The notes: generated by a model from the sequence alone, not told the origin. DNA of 64,000 bases from Microterricola viridarii (GCF_001542775.1 NZ_CP014145.1:3472001-3536000), one strand, 5' to 3'; numbered from the stretch's first letter, positions 25,228 through 33,917 are shown. A program made the numbers and translations.

Positions 25228-26111
25228 CTCACATCTCACAGACCGCCGCAGCCGCCGACGCTGTCACGGCCGATGCCGTCACCGTCGTCGGCGTCGACAA
25301 GACGTTCGAGACCCGCAGCGGCCAGGTGCGCGCCCTGCAAGGCATCGAGCTCTCGGTCAAGGCCGGCGAGTTCGTGTCGCTGATCGGACCGAGCGGATGC
25401 GGCAAGTCGACCCTGCTGCGCATCATCGCCGACCTCGACCAGCCCAGCACCGGCCGCGTCGCCGTGTTCGGCAAGAGCGCCGGCCAGGCCCGGCTCGACC
25501 AGGACTACGGCATCGCCTTCCAGCAGGCCGGCCTGCTGCCGTGGCGCACGGTCGCCGCGAACGTCGCTCTGCCGCTCGAACTGCACGGCGTCGCCGCCGC
25601 GGCCCGCGCCGCCCGGGTTGCCGAGCTGCTCGACATGGTCGGCCTGACCGAGTTCGCCGACCGCTACCCCGACCAGCTCTCCGGCGGCATGCAGCAGCGC
25701 GTCGCCATCGCCCGCTCGCTGGCCGAGAATCCGAAACTGCTTCTCATGGACGAGCCGTTCGGCGCCCTCGACGAGATGACGCGGGAGCGGATGCAGACCG
25801 AGCTGGTGCGCATCTGCGCCGAGACCGGGGCGGCCGTGGTCTTCGTGACCCACTCCATCCCCGAGGCCGTCTACCTCTCTGACCGGGTCGTCGTCATGTC
25901 GGCGCGCCCCGGCCGGATTCAGGAGATCGTGACGATGCGCCTGGACGACGAGCGCACGGAGTCGCTGCGCGAGGACACCCGCTACTTCGAGATGATCACC
26001 GCGGTGCGCGAGGCATTGCACGGCGGAAACCCGGGCACCGGCGGCATCCAGACGGCGGGCCTCGGCACGGCATCCGTGCCGGTGAACGTGCGCGGGGCGG
26101 AGACCCGCTGA
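25224..26111 (+). CDS. ABC importer ATPase (NMT1/nitrate type)
   Basis: This 295-residue ATPase has Walker A GPSGCGKST (about 55-63), signature LSGGMQQR (about 152-159) and Walker B LLLMDEPFGALDE. The AFQQAGLLPWRTV Q-loop matches the SsuB/ThiZ group. The ATG overlaps the upstream permease stop by 4 bases, and its stop shares TGATG with the next permease start. It drives the two flanking permeases and the binding protein at 27080. Pyrimidine or a pyrimidine derivative is the likely cargo from operon context. Confidence 0.92.
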   Translation: MTHISQTAAAADAVTADAVTVVGVDKTFETRSGQVRALQGIELSVKAGEFVSLIGPSGCGKSTLLRIIADLDQPSTGRVAVFGKSAGQARLDQDYGIAFQQAGLLPWRTVAANVALPLELHGVAAAARAARVAELLDMVGLTEFADRYPDQLSGGMQQRVAIARSLAENPKLLLMDEPFGALDEMTRERMQTELVRICAETGAAVVFVTHSIPEAVYLSDRVVVMSARPGRIQEIVTMRLDDERTESLREDTRYFEMITAVREALHGGNPGTGGIQTAGLGTASVPVNVRGAETR

Positions 26112-26932
26112 TGAGCTCCGCGACGGTATCGAGAACGGGCGCGGCGCCCGGCAGGAAGCCGATGAGTGCGCGCACCGAGCGTGTGCTGCGCATCGTCGCG
26201 CCCATCTCGGTCGGCGTGATCGTGCTCGGTGTTTGGCAGTTCCTGGTCAGCGTCGTCGGCGTCAGCGAGTACCTGCTGCCGAGCCCGGCATCCATCGCCA
26301 CCCAGTTCGTGGAGTACCTGCCGTCGATCCTCTCCGCCATGGCCATCACCGGAACGAACGCCCTGATCGGCCTCATCGTCGGCTCGATCCTCGGCATCGG
26401 TCTGGCGGCGCTGGCCGCGAACTCGCGCCTGGCCGACGGTATGAGCGCGCCCATCGTCGCCTCGATCGCCGTCATCCCGATCGTCGCCCTCGCCCCGGTG
26501 CTGAACTCGATGTTCGGCGCGGACAGCCAGTTCAGCCGACAGGCCATCGCGGCACTCGCCACCTTCGTTCCGATCTTCATCAACACGCTGCGGGGGTTCC
26601 GGCAGACGCGGGCCGTGCACCGCGACCTGATGCGGGTCTACGCCGCGTCCTCCAGCCAGGTGCTGCGGACGGTGACCCTGCCGACGGCGAAACCGTTCAT
26701 CTTCACCGGCATCCGCATCGCCTCATCGCTGGCCGTCATCTCGGCCCTCGTCGCCGAGTACTTCGGCGGCCCGCGGGGCGGGCTCGGCGGCCTGATCTCG
26801 ACGTCGGCCGCCTCCAGCGCCTATGCCAGGGCGTGGGCCTACGTCGTGGCATCCATCGTTCTCGGCCTGCTCTTCTACGTCGCGACGCTCGCGCTCGAAC
26901 GCCTCGCCAATCGGCGCGGGGGCGGTTCGTAG
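26111..26932 (+). CDS. ABC importer permease, second subunit of the pyrimidine-operon importer
   Basis: This 273-residue permease has spans from about residue 28 onward (IVAPISVGVIVLGVWQFLV). It has the family blocks SEYLLPSPASIATQF, VASIAVIPIVALAPVLNSMFG and the coupling loop VYAASSSQVLRTVTLPTAKP. It starts on the TGATG overlap. A 147-base gap to the binding-protein gene follows, holding simple CAAGGCAACGCAC-like repeats at 26981-27035. The heterodimer with the 24127 product is inferred from order. Confidence 0.9.
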   Translation: MSSATVSRTGAAPGRKPMSARTERVLRIVAPISVGVIVLGVWQFLVSVVGVSEYLLPSPASIATQFVEYLPSILSAMAITGTNALIGLIVGSILGIGLAALAANSRLADGMSAPIVASIAVIPIVALAPVLNSMFGADSQFSRQAIAALATFVPIFINTLRGFRQTRAVHRDLMRVYAASSSQVLRTVTLPTAKPFIFTGIRIASSLAVISALVAEYFGGPRGGLGGLISTSAASSAYARAWAYVVASIVLGLLFYVATLALERLANRRGGGS

Positions 26933-26980
26933 CCCACACAACGTCCTCGGCCCACCCGGCGCCGAGGCGACCACAACCCA

Positions 26981-27035
26981 ACACAACGCACGGCAAGGCA
27001 AGGCAACGCACGACAAGGCAACGCACAGCAACACA
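26981..27035. repeat. Short low-complexity repeats between permease and binding-protein genes
   Basis: Variants of CAAGGCAACGCAC recur about every 16-18 bases. The stretch is almost free of T. No hairpin or gene is visible. It may set spacing or mRNA stability before the highly expressed binding protein. Confidence 0.5.
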
Positions 27036-27079
27036 GGCACCACGGCACCAACAACATCTAGGGCAGGGAAAGGACTGAA

Positions 27080-28243
27080 ATGAAACACAGCACACGTCGC
27101 CTCGCGACACTGGGCGCGCTCACACTCTCGGCAGCGCTCGTACTCTCCGCTTGTTCCGGTTCTGGCGACACCTCCGGAGGTTCGGGTGGCTCGACCGATG
27201 GCGCCGACGGCGGCACCACCGCGGTCAAGCTCCAGCTGCAGTGGCTGCCGCAGGGCCAGTTCGCCGGCTACTTCGCCGCTCAAGACCAGGGCTACTTCGC
27301 CGACGAGGGGTTGGACGTTGAGATCATCCCGTCCGGCGGCGACATTGTGCCGCAGGACGCCCTCGCCAACGGCGACGTCGACTACGCCATCGCCTGGGTG
27401 CCGAAGGCGCTCGGCTCGGTCGAAGCCGGCGCCAACATCACCGACATCGCGCAGATCTTCCAGCGCTCCGGCACCCTGCAGGTGTCGTGGGCGGATTCCG
27501 GCATCAACTCTGTCGCCGACTTCGAGGGCAAGAAGATCGGCTCGTGGGGCTTCGGCAACGAGTGGGAGATCTTCGCCGCCATGGCCGCTGAGGGCCTGGA
27601 CTCCTCCACCGTGCAGATCATCACGCAGGACTTCAACATGAACGCCTTCCTGCAGGGTGACATCGACGCCGCCCAGGCCATGACCTACAACGAGTACGCG
27701 CAGCTGCTCGAGGCCGTCGACCCCAAGACCGGCAAGCAGTACACGCCGGCCGACTTCAACGTGATCAGCTACCAGGACACCGTCGGGGCGATGTTGCAGG
27801 ACGCCATCTGGGCCGACACCGCGCGGCTGGAGAGCGACACGGCCTACCAGGACACGACCGTCAAATTCTTGAAGGCCGTCGTCAAGGGCTGGATCTACGC
27901 GGCGGAGAACCCCGAGAAGGCCTCGGAAGTCACCATCGCCGCCGGTTCCAACTGGGGCCCGAGCCACGAGCTGTGGATGGTCAACGAGACCAACAAGCTC
28001 ATCTGGCCGGCCGAGAACGGCATCGGCATGATCGACGAGAAGGCCTGGGACGCGACCGTCAAGGGTGCCATCTCGGCCGTCAACGAGACCGGCGCATCGC
28101 CGATCACGAAGGCGCCGCCGGCATCCGCCTGGTCGAACGACTGGATCACCAAAGCACTCGACGAACTCAAAGCTGAGGGAGTCGATGTGACGGGCGAGAG
28201 CTTCAAGCCCATCACTGTCACCCTCGCCGAGGGCGGCAACTAA
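27080..28243 (+). CDS. ABC substrate-binding lipoprotein of the NMT1/THI5 family
   Basis: This 387-residue lipoprotein has the lipobox LVLSACSGSG (cysteine near residue 25) and a Ser/Gly linker. The mature start LQLQWLPQGQFAGYFAAQDQGYF is the THI5/ThiY-type motif, a family that includes binders of pyrimidine moieties of thiamine precursors. SGGDIVPQDALANGDVDYAIAWVP and IGSWGFGNEWE follow the fold. GGAAAGG precedes the ATG by five bases. Its place in a pyrimidine-degrading operon supports a uracil-like or hydropyrimidine ligand. A strong hairpin follows the gene. Confidence 0.9.
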   Translation: MKHSTRRLATLGALTLSAALVLSACSGSGDTSGGSGGSTDGADGGTTAVKLQLQWLPQGQFAGYFAAQDQGYFADEGLDVEIIPSGGDIVPQDALANGDVDYAIAWVPKALGSVEAGANITDIAQIFQRSGTLQVSWADSGINSVADFEGKKIGSWGFGNEWEIFAAMAAEGLDSSTVQIITQDFNMNAFLQGDIDAAQAMTYNEYAQLLEAVDPKTGKQYTPADFNVISYQDTVGAMLQDAIWADTARLESDTAYQDTTVKFLKAVVKGWIYAAENPEKASEVTIAAGSNWGPSHELWMVNETNKLIWPAENGIGMIDEKAWDATVKGAISAVNETGASPITKAPPASAWSNDWITKALDELKAEGVDVTGESFKPITVTLAEGGN

Positions 28244-28247
28244 CCCC

Positions 28248-28291
28248 GGTTCCGACAGGCCCAACCAGTGACGGGTGGGCCTGTCGGAACC
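28248..28291 (+). terminator. Stem-loop after the binding-protein gene, made of a repeat family C copy
   Basis: A perfect 16-bp stem (GGTTCCGACAGGCCCA and its complement) closes a 12-base loop. It starts five bases after the stop codon. The arms are a variant of the family C element GGTTTCGACAGGCTCAACC. It probably lowers transcription of the two downstream genes relative to the binding protein. Confidence 0.7.
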
Positions 28292-28323
28292 ACCACAGCA
28301 CCATCTGAAAGGCACCAACGCAC

Positions 28324-29643
28324 ATGCTCGAAACACCCAACCCCGATCTCGACGCCATCACGGCGGAGCTCGACCAGCGGCACGTCTTCCACTCGTGGTC
28401 GGCGCAGGCCGCTCTCGCTCCGTTCGTGATCGCAGGCGGCAGGGGGTCGCGGGTCTGGAACCATGAGGGAACCAGCTACCTCGACTTCTCGAGCCAGCTC
28501 GTGAATGTCAACATCGGGCACCAGCACCCCGCCGTCATCTCCGCCATCCAGGAGCAGGCCAGCCTGCTCGCCACCATCGCCCCCGCGACCGCCAACCTGG
28601 CCCGCGGCGAGGCGGCCAAGCGCATCGCCGACCGCGCGCCGGAGGGATTCAACAAGGTCTTCTTCACCAACGGTGGGGCGGATGCCAACGAGAACGCGAT
28701 CCGCATGGCGCGCCAGTTCACGGGCCGCGACAAGGTGCTCAGCACCTACCGCTCGTACCACGGCAACACCGGCTCCGCCGTCGTCGCAACCGGCGACTGG
28801 CGCCGCATCCCGAACGAGTACGCCACCGGCCACGTGCACTTCTTCGGTCCGTATGCCTACCGCAGCGACTTCTGGGCGACCACGCCGGAGCAGGAGTCGG
28901 AGCGCGCTCTGCAGCACCTGGAGCGCGTCATCCTGAGTGAGGGCCCGGCGTCGATCGCCGCGATCCTGCTCGAGACGATCCCCGGCACCGCCGGCGTGCT
29001 GCTGCCGCCGCCCGGCTACCTGGCCGGCGTGCGCGAGCTCGCCACCCGCCACGGCATCATGCTGATCCTCGACGAGGTCATGTGCGGCTTCGGCCGCACC
29101 GGTCGCTGGTTCGCCTTCGACGGCTACGACGTGGTGCCCGACCTGATCACCTTCGCCAAGGGCGTCAACTCCGGCTACGTGCCGGTGGGCGGTGTCGTCA
29201 TCAGCGACCCCATCGCCGACTTCTTCAACGACCGGGTGTTCCCCGGCGGCCTCACCTACAGCGGCCACCCGCTGGCGATGGCCTCGATCGTAGCGGCCCT
29301 CGACACGATGGCCTCAGAGGGCATCGTCGAGAACGCGGCGACCGTCGGCCGCGAGCACATCGGGCCCGCCCTGGCTGCGCTGGCCGAGAAGCACGACATC
29401 ATCGGCGAGGTGCGCGGCGAGGGCGTGTTCTGGGCGGTCGAGCTGGTGGCCGACCGGGCCACCCGCCAGCCGGTCAGCGCCGCCGTGATGGGCCGGATCA
29501 AGAGGGAGCTCGTCGCCCGCGGCCTGCTGCCCTTCCTGGCCGACAACCGCATCCACGTCGTGCCGCCGTGCGTCGTCACGCCGGAGGAGGTCGCCGAGGC
29601 GATGGCCATCTACGACGAGGTGCTCTCGCTCGATCTGATCTAG
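28324..29643 (+). CDS. Class III aminotransferase, probable beta-alanine aminotransferase
   Basis: This 439-residue PLP enzyme is of the omega-amino acid transaminase type. The PLP lysine is Lys279 in LITFAKGVNSGYVPVGG, the cofactor site is TNGGADANENAIR (about 115-127), and LILDEVMCGFGRTG is the class III signature. In this operon it would move the amino group of beta-alanine (or 3-aminoisobutyrate from thymine) to a keto acid, giving malonate or methylmalonate semialdehyde. The next enzyme oxidises those. Taurine:pyruvate transaminase is a close alternative by sequence, but context favours beta-alanine. Confidence 0.87.
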   Translation: MLETPNPDLDAITAELDQRHVFHSWSAQAALAPFVIAGGRGSRVWNHEGTSYLDFSSQLVNVNIGHQHPAVISAIQEQASLLATIAPATANLARGEAAKRIADRAPEGFNKVFFTNGGADANENAIRMARQFTGRDKVLSTYRSYHGNTGSAVVATGDWRRIPNEYATGHVHFFGPYAYRSDFWATTPEQESERALQHLERVILSEGPASIAAILLETIPGTAGVLLPPPGYLAGVRELATRHGIMLILDEVMCGFGRTGRWFAFDGYDVVPDLITFAKGVNSGYVPVGGVVISDPIADFFNDRVFPGGLTYSGHPLAMASIVAALDTMASEGIVENAATVGREHIGPALAALAEKHDIIGEVRGEGVFWAVELVADRATRQPVSAAVMGRIKRELVARGLLPFLADNRIHVVPPCVVTPEEVAEAMAIYDEVLSLDLI

Positions 29644-29654
29644 CCCGCTCACTC

Positions 29655-29748
29655 GGTCTCGATACGCCGCAGGCGGCGCTACTCGACCAGCGGGAGGTTC
29701 CACCTCTCCGTTGATCGAGTAGGCCTGCCAGGGCCGTATCGAGATCCC
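29655..29748. repeat. Dispersed repeat family B, inverted pair
   Basis: GGTCTCGATACGCCGCAGGC...CTACTCGACCAGCGG is followed 14 bases later by its inverted relative TGATCGAGTAGGCC...GGCCGTATCGAGATC. Together they could fold into a long stem. It lies in the 142-base gap between the aminotransferase and dehydrogenase genes, so it is inside the operon. Confidence 0.75.
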
Positions 29749-29785
29749 GCACCCTGATTTTCACAATAGAAAAGGAAACACCGCA

Positions 29786-31285
29786 ATGTCCGAAATCCCC
29801 ACCGTCCAGCACTGGGTCAACGGCGCACCCGCAGCCGGAACGTCCACGCGCACCGCTCCCGTCTTCAACCCGGCCCGCGGCGTCGCCGAGAAGAACGTGC
29901 TGATGGCCAGCACCGCCGATGTTGACAGCGTCGTTGCTGTTGCCAAGGCTGCACTCCCGGCCTGGCGCGACATGTCGATCGCGAAGCGCCAGAACATCAT
30001 GTTCAACTTCCGCGAGCTGCTGCACAAGCGCACGCCCGAGCTGGCTGCGATCCTCACCAGCGAGCACGGCAAGGTGCTCTCGGATGCCGCCGGCGAGATC
30101 GCCCGCGGCCTCGAGGTCGTCGAGTACGCCTGCAGCATGCCGACCCTGCTGAAGGGCGACTACTCCGAGAACGTCTCCACCGGTGTCGACGTGTACTCGC
30201 TCAAGCAGCCGGTCGGCGTCGTCGGCATCATCAGCCCGTTCAACTTCCCCGCCATGGTGCCGCTCTGGTTCTTCCCGCTGGCCATCGCCGCCGGCAACAC
30301 GGTCGTGCTGAAGCCCTCGGAGAAGGACCCGTCCTCTGCCAACTTCATGGCCCAGATGTTCAAGGACGCCGGTCTGCCCGACGGTGTCTTCAACGTCGTG
30401 CACGGCGACAAGGAGGCCGTCGACGCGCTGCTGGTGAACCCGGACGTCGCCTCGATTTCCTTCGTCGGATCGACCCCGATCGCGCGCTACATCTACGAGA
30501 CCGCCAGCGCTCACGGCAAGCGGGTGCAGGCACTCGGCGGCGCGAAGAACCACATGCTGGTGCTCCCGGACGCCGACCTCGACCTGGCCGCCGACGCCGC
30601 CGTCAACGCGGGCTTCGGCTCGGCCGGTGAGCGCTGCATGGCGATCAGCGTGATCCTGGCCGTCGACGCCGTCGCCGACGCCCTGATCGGCAAGATCACC
30701 GAGCGCATGGCGACCCTGAAGACCGGTGACGGCACCCGCGGCTGCGACATGGGCCCGCTCATCACCGAGGTTCACCGCGACAAGGTGTCCAGCTACATCG
30801 ACATCGCGGCGGCCGACGGCGCGACCGTCGTCGTGGACGGCCGCGGCATCGAGGTCGACGGCGACGCCGACGGCTTCTGGCTCGGCCCGACCCTGCTCGA
30901 CCGGGTGCCGCTGGACTCGGCCGCCTACACCGACGAGATCTTCGGCCCGGTGCTGTCGATCGTGCGCGTCGACGGCTACGAGCAGGGCCTCGACATCATC
31001 AACTCGAGCCAGTACGGCAACGGAACCGCCATCTTCACCAACGACGGTGGTGCAGCCCGGCGCTTCCAGAACGAGGTGACCGTCGGCATGATCGGCATCA
31101 ACGTGCCGATTCCCGTGCCGGTGGCGTACCACTCCTTCGGTGGCTGGAAGAACTCGGCGTTCGGCGACGCGAAGGCGTACGGCCCGGCCGGCATCGCCTT
31201 CTTCACCCGCGAGAAGGCCATCACCTCGCGCTGGCTCGACCCGAGCCACGGCGGCCTGAACCTGGGCTTCCCGCAGAACCACTAG
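29786..31285 (+). CDS. mmsA: CoA-acylating malonate/methylmalonate-semialdehyde dehydrogenase
   Basis: This 499-residue NAD enzyme converts methylmalonate semialdehyde to propionyl-CoA, or malonate semialdehyde to acetyl-CoA. The catalytic cysteine is Cys284 in GSAGERCMAIS. IISPFNFPAMVPLWFFPLAI and QALGGAKNHMLVLPDAD are diagnostic of MmsA/IolA against other aldehyde dehydrogenases. AAAAGGAAA precedes the ATG. It completes the route uracil/thymine to central CoA esters. The same enzyme also serves valine and inositol breakdown, but none of those genes are nearby. A terminator follows at once. Confidence 0.92.
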   Translation: MSEIPTVQHWVNGAPAAGTSTRTAPVFNPARGVAEKNVLMASTADVDSVVAVAKAALPAWRDMSIAKRQNIMFNFRELLHKRTPELAAILTSEHGKVLSDAAGEIARGLEVVEYACSMPTLLKGDYSENVSTGVDVYSLKQPVGVVGIISPFNFPAMVPLWFFPLAIAAGNTVVLKPSEKDPSSANFMAQMFKDAGLPDGVFNVVHGDKEAVDALLVNPDVASISFVGSTPIARYIYETASAHGKRVQALGGAKNHMLVLPDADLDLAADAAVNAGFGSAGERCMAISVILAVDAVADALIGKITERMATLKTGDGTRGCDMGPLITEVHRDKVSSYIDIAAADGATVVVDGRGIEVDGDADGFWLGPTLLDRVPLDSAAYTDEIFGPVLSIVRVDGYEQGLDIINSSQYGNGTAIFTNDGGAARRFQNEVTVGMIGINVPIPVPVAYHSFGGWKNSAFGDAKAYGPAGIAFFTREKAITSRWLDPSHGGLNLGFPQNH

Positions 31286-31299
31286 CGGCGACCTGTGAG

Positions 31300-31334
31300 A
31301 GGGGCTCCTCCGGCATCCGCCGGGGGAGCCTCTT
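31300..31334 (+). terminator. Terminator-like stem-loop after mmsA
   Basis: A 15-bp stem with two G-T pairs (left arm AGGGGCTCCTCCGGC) closes a 4-base loop. It lies 14 bases after the mmsA stop and ends the pyrimidine operon. Confidence 0.65.
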
Positions 31335-31337
31335 CCC

Positions 31338-31370
31338 GTTGGCTCGAGGGAGCTTGCGACCGAAGCCAAC
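31338..31370. repeat. Dispersed repeat family A, single copy
   Basis: The copy starts GTTGGCTCGAGGGAGC and ends GCGACCGAAGCCAAC. It lies between two hairpins in the gap of convergent genes. Confidence 0.75.
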
Positions 31371-31412
31371 TGCGCGCAACGCCGCCCTGGGGGAACCCGC
31401 TCGCGGCCCCCG

Positions 31413-31456
31413 AAAAGTCTCGCGGCCCCCGATTTATCGGGGGCCGCGAGACTTTT
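31413..31456. terminator. Strong bidirectional terminator
   Basis: A perfect 20-bp stem (AAAAGTCTCGCGGCCCCCGA and its complement) closes a TTTA loop. A-run and T-run flanks make it work in both directions. It separates mmsA from the convergent MDR reductase gene. A second copy of the arm sequence CTCGCGGCCCCCGAA lies just before it. Confidence 0.9.
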
Positions 31457-31521
31457 CGCGTGCCGCGACGGACGGCCCGACGCATTGCGGTGCGCGGATG
31501 CCGCGGCGCCCGGCATCCGGG

Positions 31522-32493
31522 TCAGACGGTGATGACGACCTTGCCAGCGGGGTGGTCGTCGCGCCAGTGCCGGATCGCCGCCGGTGCCTCCGCCAGCGGG
31601 TAGCGGGAGTCGATCACGGGCCTGAGCGTGCCCGCCTCGATCAGCTCGGTCAGCGAGTGCAGCAGGCCGGCGTTCTCGGTGGCCGCCAGCATGCGCAGAG
31701 TGTGGCCGACGAACGGCGACTTCAGGCTTGCGCCGACCGGGCGCCCCATCCCGCCGAACACGGGGGCATCGACCTCGGACCCGACGATCACGAGCGTGCC
31801 CTGCGGGGTGAGGGCGCGGCGCAGCTCCGCGACCGGACGGTGGCCGGCCGTGTCGATGATCACGTCGAACTGGCGCGAGCCGTTGGTGAACGACTCGCGC
31901 GTGTAATCGATGACCTGGTCGGCGCCGAGCGAGCGCACCAACTCGAGCTTCCCGGTGCTGGTGACGCCCGTCACCCGCGCCCCGAGCTCCTTGGCGATCT
32001 GCACCGCGAAGGCCCCGACACCGCCGGCCGCCCCGATCACGAGCACGCTCTGGCCGGCCTTCACCGCGCCGCTGTCGCGCACGGCCTGCAGCGCGGTGCC
32101 CGCCGAGATCGGCAGGGCAGCCGCCTGCTCGAAGCTCAGCGACGCCGGCTTGGCGGCGATGCGGTCGGCCCGGGCGCAGACGAAGTCGGCGAAGGCGCCC
32201 TCGCAGTAGCCGTAGACCTCATCGCCGACCGCGAATCCGCTGACCCGTTCTCCGAGCGCCGCGATGACACCGGCCACCTCGCGCCCCTTGACCTTCGTCT
32301 TCGGGCGGCGCAGGCCGAAGCCCATGACGCGCGCCAGATACGGGCGCCCCGTCATCAGGTGCCAGACGCCGGCATCGACGCCGGCCGCCTTCACCCGGAT
32401 CAGCACCTCGTTGGCGCCGGGCGCCGGGGTGGCGATGTCGTCCAGCCGCAGGGCCTCCACGTCGCCGTACTCGTCTTGAACTATTGCTCGCAT
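31522..32493 (-). CDS. NADP-dependent quinone/zeta-crystallin-type MDR reductase
   Basis: This 323-residue protein belongs to the medium-chain reductases without zinc (quinone oxidoreductase group). The nucleotide site is VLVIGAAGGVGAFAVQIAKELGA (key part GAAGGVG near 149-155). The substrate domain has VKAAGVDAGVWHLMTG and VAGVIAALGERVSGFAVGDEV. It starts ATGCGAGCAATAG on the minus strand. The XRE regulator gene lies 51 bases upstream, in the same direction, so it may be last in that operon. Its physiological substrate is unknown. Confidence 0.87.
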   Translation of the reverse strand: MRAIVQDEYGDVEALRLDDIATPAPGANEVLIRVKAAGVDAGVWHLMTGRPYLARVMGFGLRRPKTKVKGREVAGVIAALGERVSGFAVGDEVYGYCEGAFADFVCARADRIAAKPASLSFEQAAALPISAGTALQAVRDSGAVKAGQSVLVIGAAGGVGAFAVQIAKELGARVTGVTSTGKLELVRSLGADQVIDYTRESFTNGSRQFDVIIDTAGHRPVAELRRALTPQGTLVIVGSEVDAPVFGGMGRPVGASLKSPFVGHTLRMLAATENAGLLHSLTELIEAGTLRPVIDSRYPLAEAPAAIRHWRDDHPAGKVVITV

Positions 32494-32544
32494 GATCTGG
32501 ATCCCTTCTGTTGTGGGTCGGGTCCTACTGCTGGGGGCCGGGCC

Positions 32545-32769
32545 CTACTGTTGCTGCGCCGGGTACTGGAAGACCGTGTCGAGCGAGACGCCCAGCGCAT
32601 GGGCGATCTGGAAGGCCATCTCGAGCGAGGGCGAGTAGCGGCCCTGCTCGATGGCGATGACGGTCTGCCGGGTCACGCCGATGCGATCGGCGAGCTCGGC
32701 CTGGGTCATCTCGCCGCGCTCGAAGCGCAGACGGCGGATGTCGTTGGTCACGCGGGTCGGCTTCACCAT
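32545..32769 (-). CDS. XRE-family transcriptional regulator (small)
   Basis: This 74-residue protein is little more than a helix-turn-helix domain. It has [23 protein letters not shown] and [19 protein letters not shown], as in YozG/YgzD-like regulators. The ATG at 32769 lies 7 bases inside the end of the membrane-protein gene, so the two are coupled. Such pairs are common, and the regulator usually represses its own operon. A 19-bp inverted repeat around the operon promoter (33202-33265) is the obvious target. Confidence 0.88.
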   Translation of the reverse strand: MVKPTRVTNDIRRLRFERGEMTQAELADRIGVTRQTVIAIEQGRYSPSLEMAFQIAHALGVSLDTVFQYPAQQQ

Positions 32770-33188
32770 GACTGGAACCCCCGGCGGTAGGCGATGATCC
32801 TGGTGGTGCAGCTGAGCACAGCCGAGAGAACGAAGCACAGGTAGAGCACGTTCGCGATCCAGAAGTAGCCGAGCTCGAACATCGCCAGCAGCATGGCGGC
32901 GATGCCGCCGACAACGAGGAAGGACTGGCCGATGCGCTCACTCGTCGCGTAGATCTCGCGGTCGCGCTGATCCTTCTTGGCCTCCGCCCGCGGGGTGAAG
33001 ATGCCGACGATGATGATGTGCAGCACGATCGACACGACGATGGCCCCGCCGATCGTCCACAGCATGGCCGGCACGTAGTCGACCTCGGGCAGGGGAGTGC
33101 CGGCGCCCAGAATGATGATCAGGTAGCTGAGGTAGCCGCCGATTGCGACGACCCCCATGATCCAGGTGCTCTTCTCTTCAGATGACAT
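32763..33188 (-). CDS. Four-span membrane protein paired with the XRE regulator
   Basis: This 141-residue integral membrane protein has four hydrophobic segments: about residues 11-29, 40-62, 80-100 and 105-125. A basic, acidic loop ([16 protein letters not shown]) lies between the second and third. The layout fits the DUF2178-like proteins often found beside small XRE regulators. Function is unknown, and signal sensing for the regulator is a reasonable guess. I chose ATG 33188 because AGGAG precedes it by five bases. An upstream ATG in frame would start inside the inverted repeat. Confidence 0.8.
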   Translation of the reverse strand: MSSEEKSTWIMGVVAIGGYLSYLIIILGAGTPLPEVDYVPAMLWTIGGAIVVSIVLHIIIVGIFTPRAEAKKDQRDREIYATSERIGQSFLVVGGIAAMLLAMFELGYFWIANVLYLCFVLSAVLSCTTRIIAYRRGFQSW

Positions 33189-33201
33189 CACCGCTCCTGA
33201 C

Positions 33202-33265
33202 ATGTAAAGAACTCTTGACACCGAATGTAAGCCAGAGCAGACATCGTGTCAAGAGTTCTTTACAT
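33202..33265 (-). promoter_or_regulatory. Promoter flanked by a perfect 19-bp inverted repeat (XRE operator)
   Basis: ATGTAAAGAACTCTTGACA (33202-33220) is repeated inverted at 33247-33265 with a 26-base spacer. On the minus strand the right arm ends in TTGACA (33252-33247). TACATT lies 17 bases on (33229-33224), giving -35 and -10 boxes for the membrane/XRE operon. The two arms thus overlap the -35 box and lie just past the -10 box. This is a good arrangement for repression by the small XRE protein. Confidence 0.8.
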
Positions 33266-33281
33266 TCCGAGGATGCCGGGG

Positions 33282-33755
33282 CTAGCGGGAGAGCGTGATG
33301 CCGACGGTGGCGAGGGTGCCGAACACCACACCCCAGATGGTGATCGCGATGACCTGCCAGAGGATGACGGCATTCTTGGACGCGCCGAAGGAGACCATGG
33401 CGGCAGAGGTGAACTGGCTCGGCAGCACGACAGGCCCGACCAGGCTCACCCCGGCGACGCCGTACTTGTCGAACCAGGCACGCACCTTTCTGCTGCGGGC
33501 CGACTCCTCCTTCGGCGTCTTGGAGTTGACGACGCCGGAGCGCACCCGGTGCGCGGCGAACACGAAGACCAGCATGGCCAGAACGTTGCCGACGATCGCC
33601 GCTGCGATCGCGACGACGGGGTTGAGGCCGGCGAGCACGCCGATGACCGAGCCGAGGTAGGAGTCGACGAACGGGATGGCCGCGACGAGCATCACGCCCA
33701 CCCACTGCAGCAGAGCGGGGAAGGAGGAGGTGAAGTCTTGCAGTGCGTCGATCAT
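33282..33755 (-). CDS. Putative small multidrug export protein (PF06695-like)
   Basis: This 157-residue membrane protein has about four spans. The conserved FVDSYLGSVIGVLAGLNPVVAIAAA and YGVAGVSLVGPVVLPSQFTSAAMVSFGAS regions fit the Sm_multidrug_ex family (COG2426), seen here split by a charged loop SKTPKEESARSRKVRAWFDK. Despite the family name, transport has rarely been shown. It is transcribed leftward, and the XRE operator lies past its stop. GAAAGGCACCACGA stands before the ATG. Confidence 0.78.
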   Translation of the reverse strand: MIDALQDFTSSFPALLQWVGVMLVAAIPFVDSYLGSVIGVLAGLNPVVAIAAAIVGNVLAMLVFVFAAHRVRSGVVNSKTPKEESARSRKVRAWFDKYGVAGVSLVGPVVLPSQFTSAAMVSFGASKNAVILWQVIAITIWGVVFGTLATVGITLSR

Positions 33756-33885
33756 TCGTGGTGCCTTTCGTGGTGGCCGTGGCCGAGAGTGTGTGGTGAA
33801 GCGATATCTCCATCCTGTCGACGGCGCTGGAGGCGAAGTAGTGCCGCGCTGTCACGCTGTTTGTGGCACTTTCGCCCGCGAGAAC

Positions 33886-33899
33886 GTGACAAATGTCAC
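33886..33899. promoter_or_regulatory. Palindrome before the two-component genes
   Basis: GTGACAAATGTCAC has perfect 5-base arms around AAAT. It lies 18 bases before a TACGCT -10-like box region and upstream of the kinase gene. NarL/LuxR-type response regulators bind such short palindromes, so autoregulation by the 35215 product is likely. Confidence 0.5.
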
Positions 33900-33917
33900 T
33901 GCTCTACGCTGGAGCGC

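Noticed and set aside
31371..31412. Separate regulatory RNA before the 20-bp terminator
   Set aside because: Only a partial duplicate of the terminator arm is visible. Nothing supports a gene.
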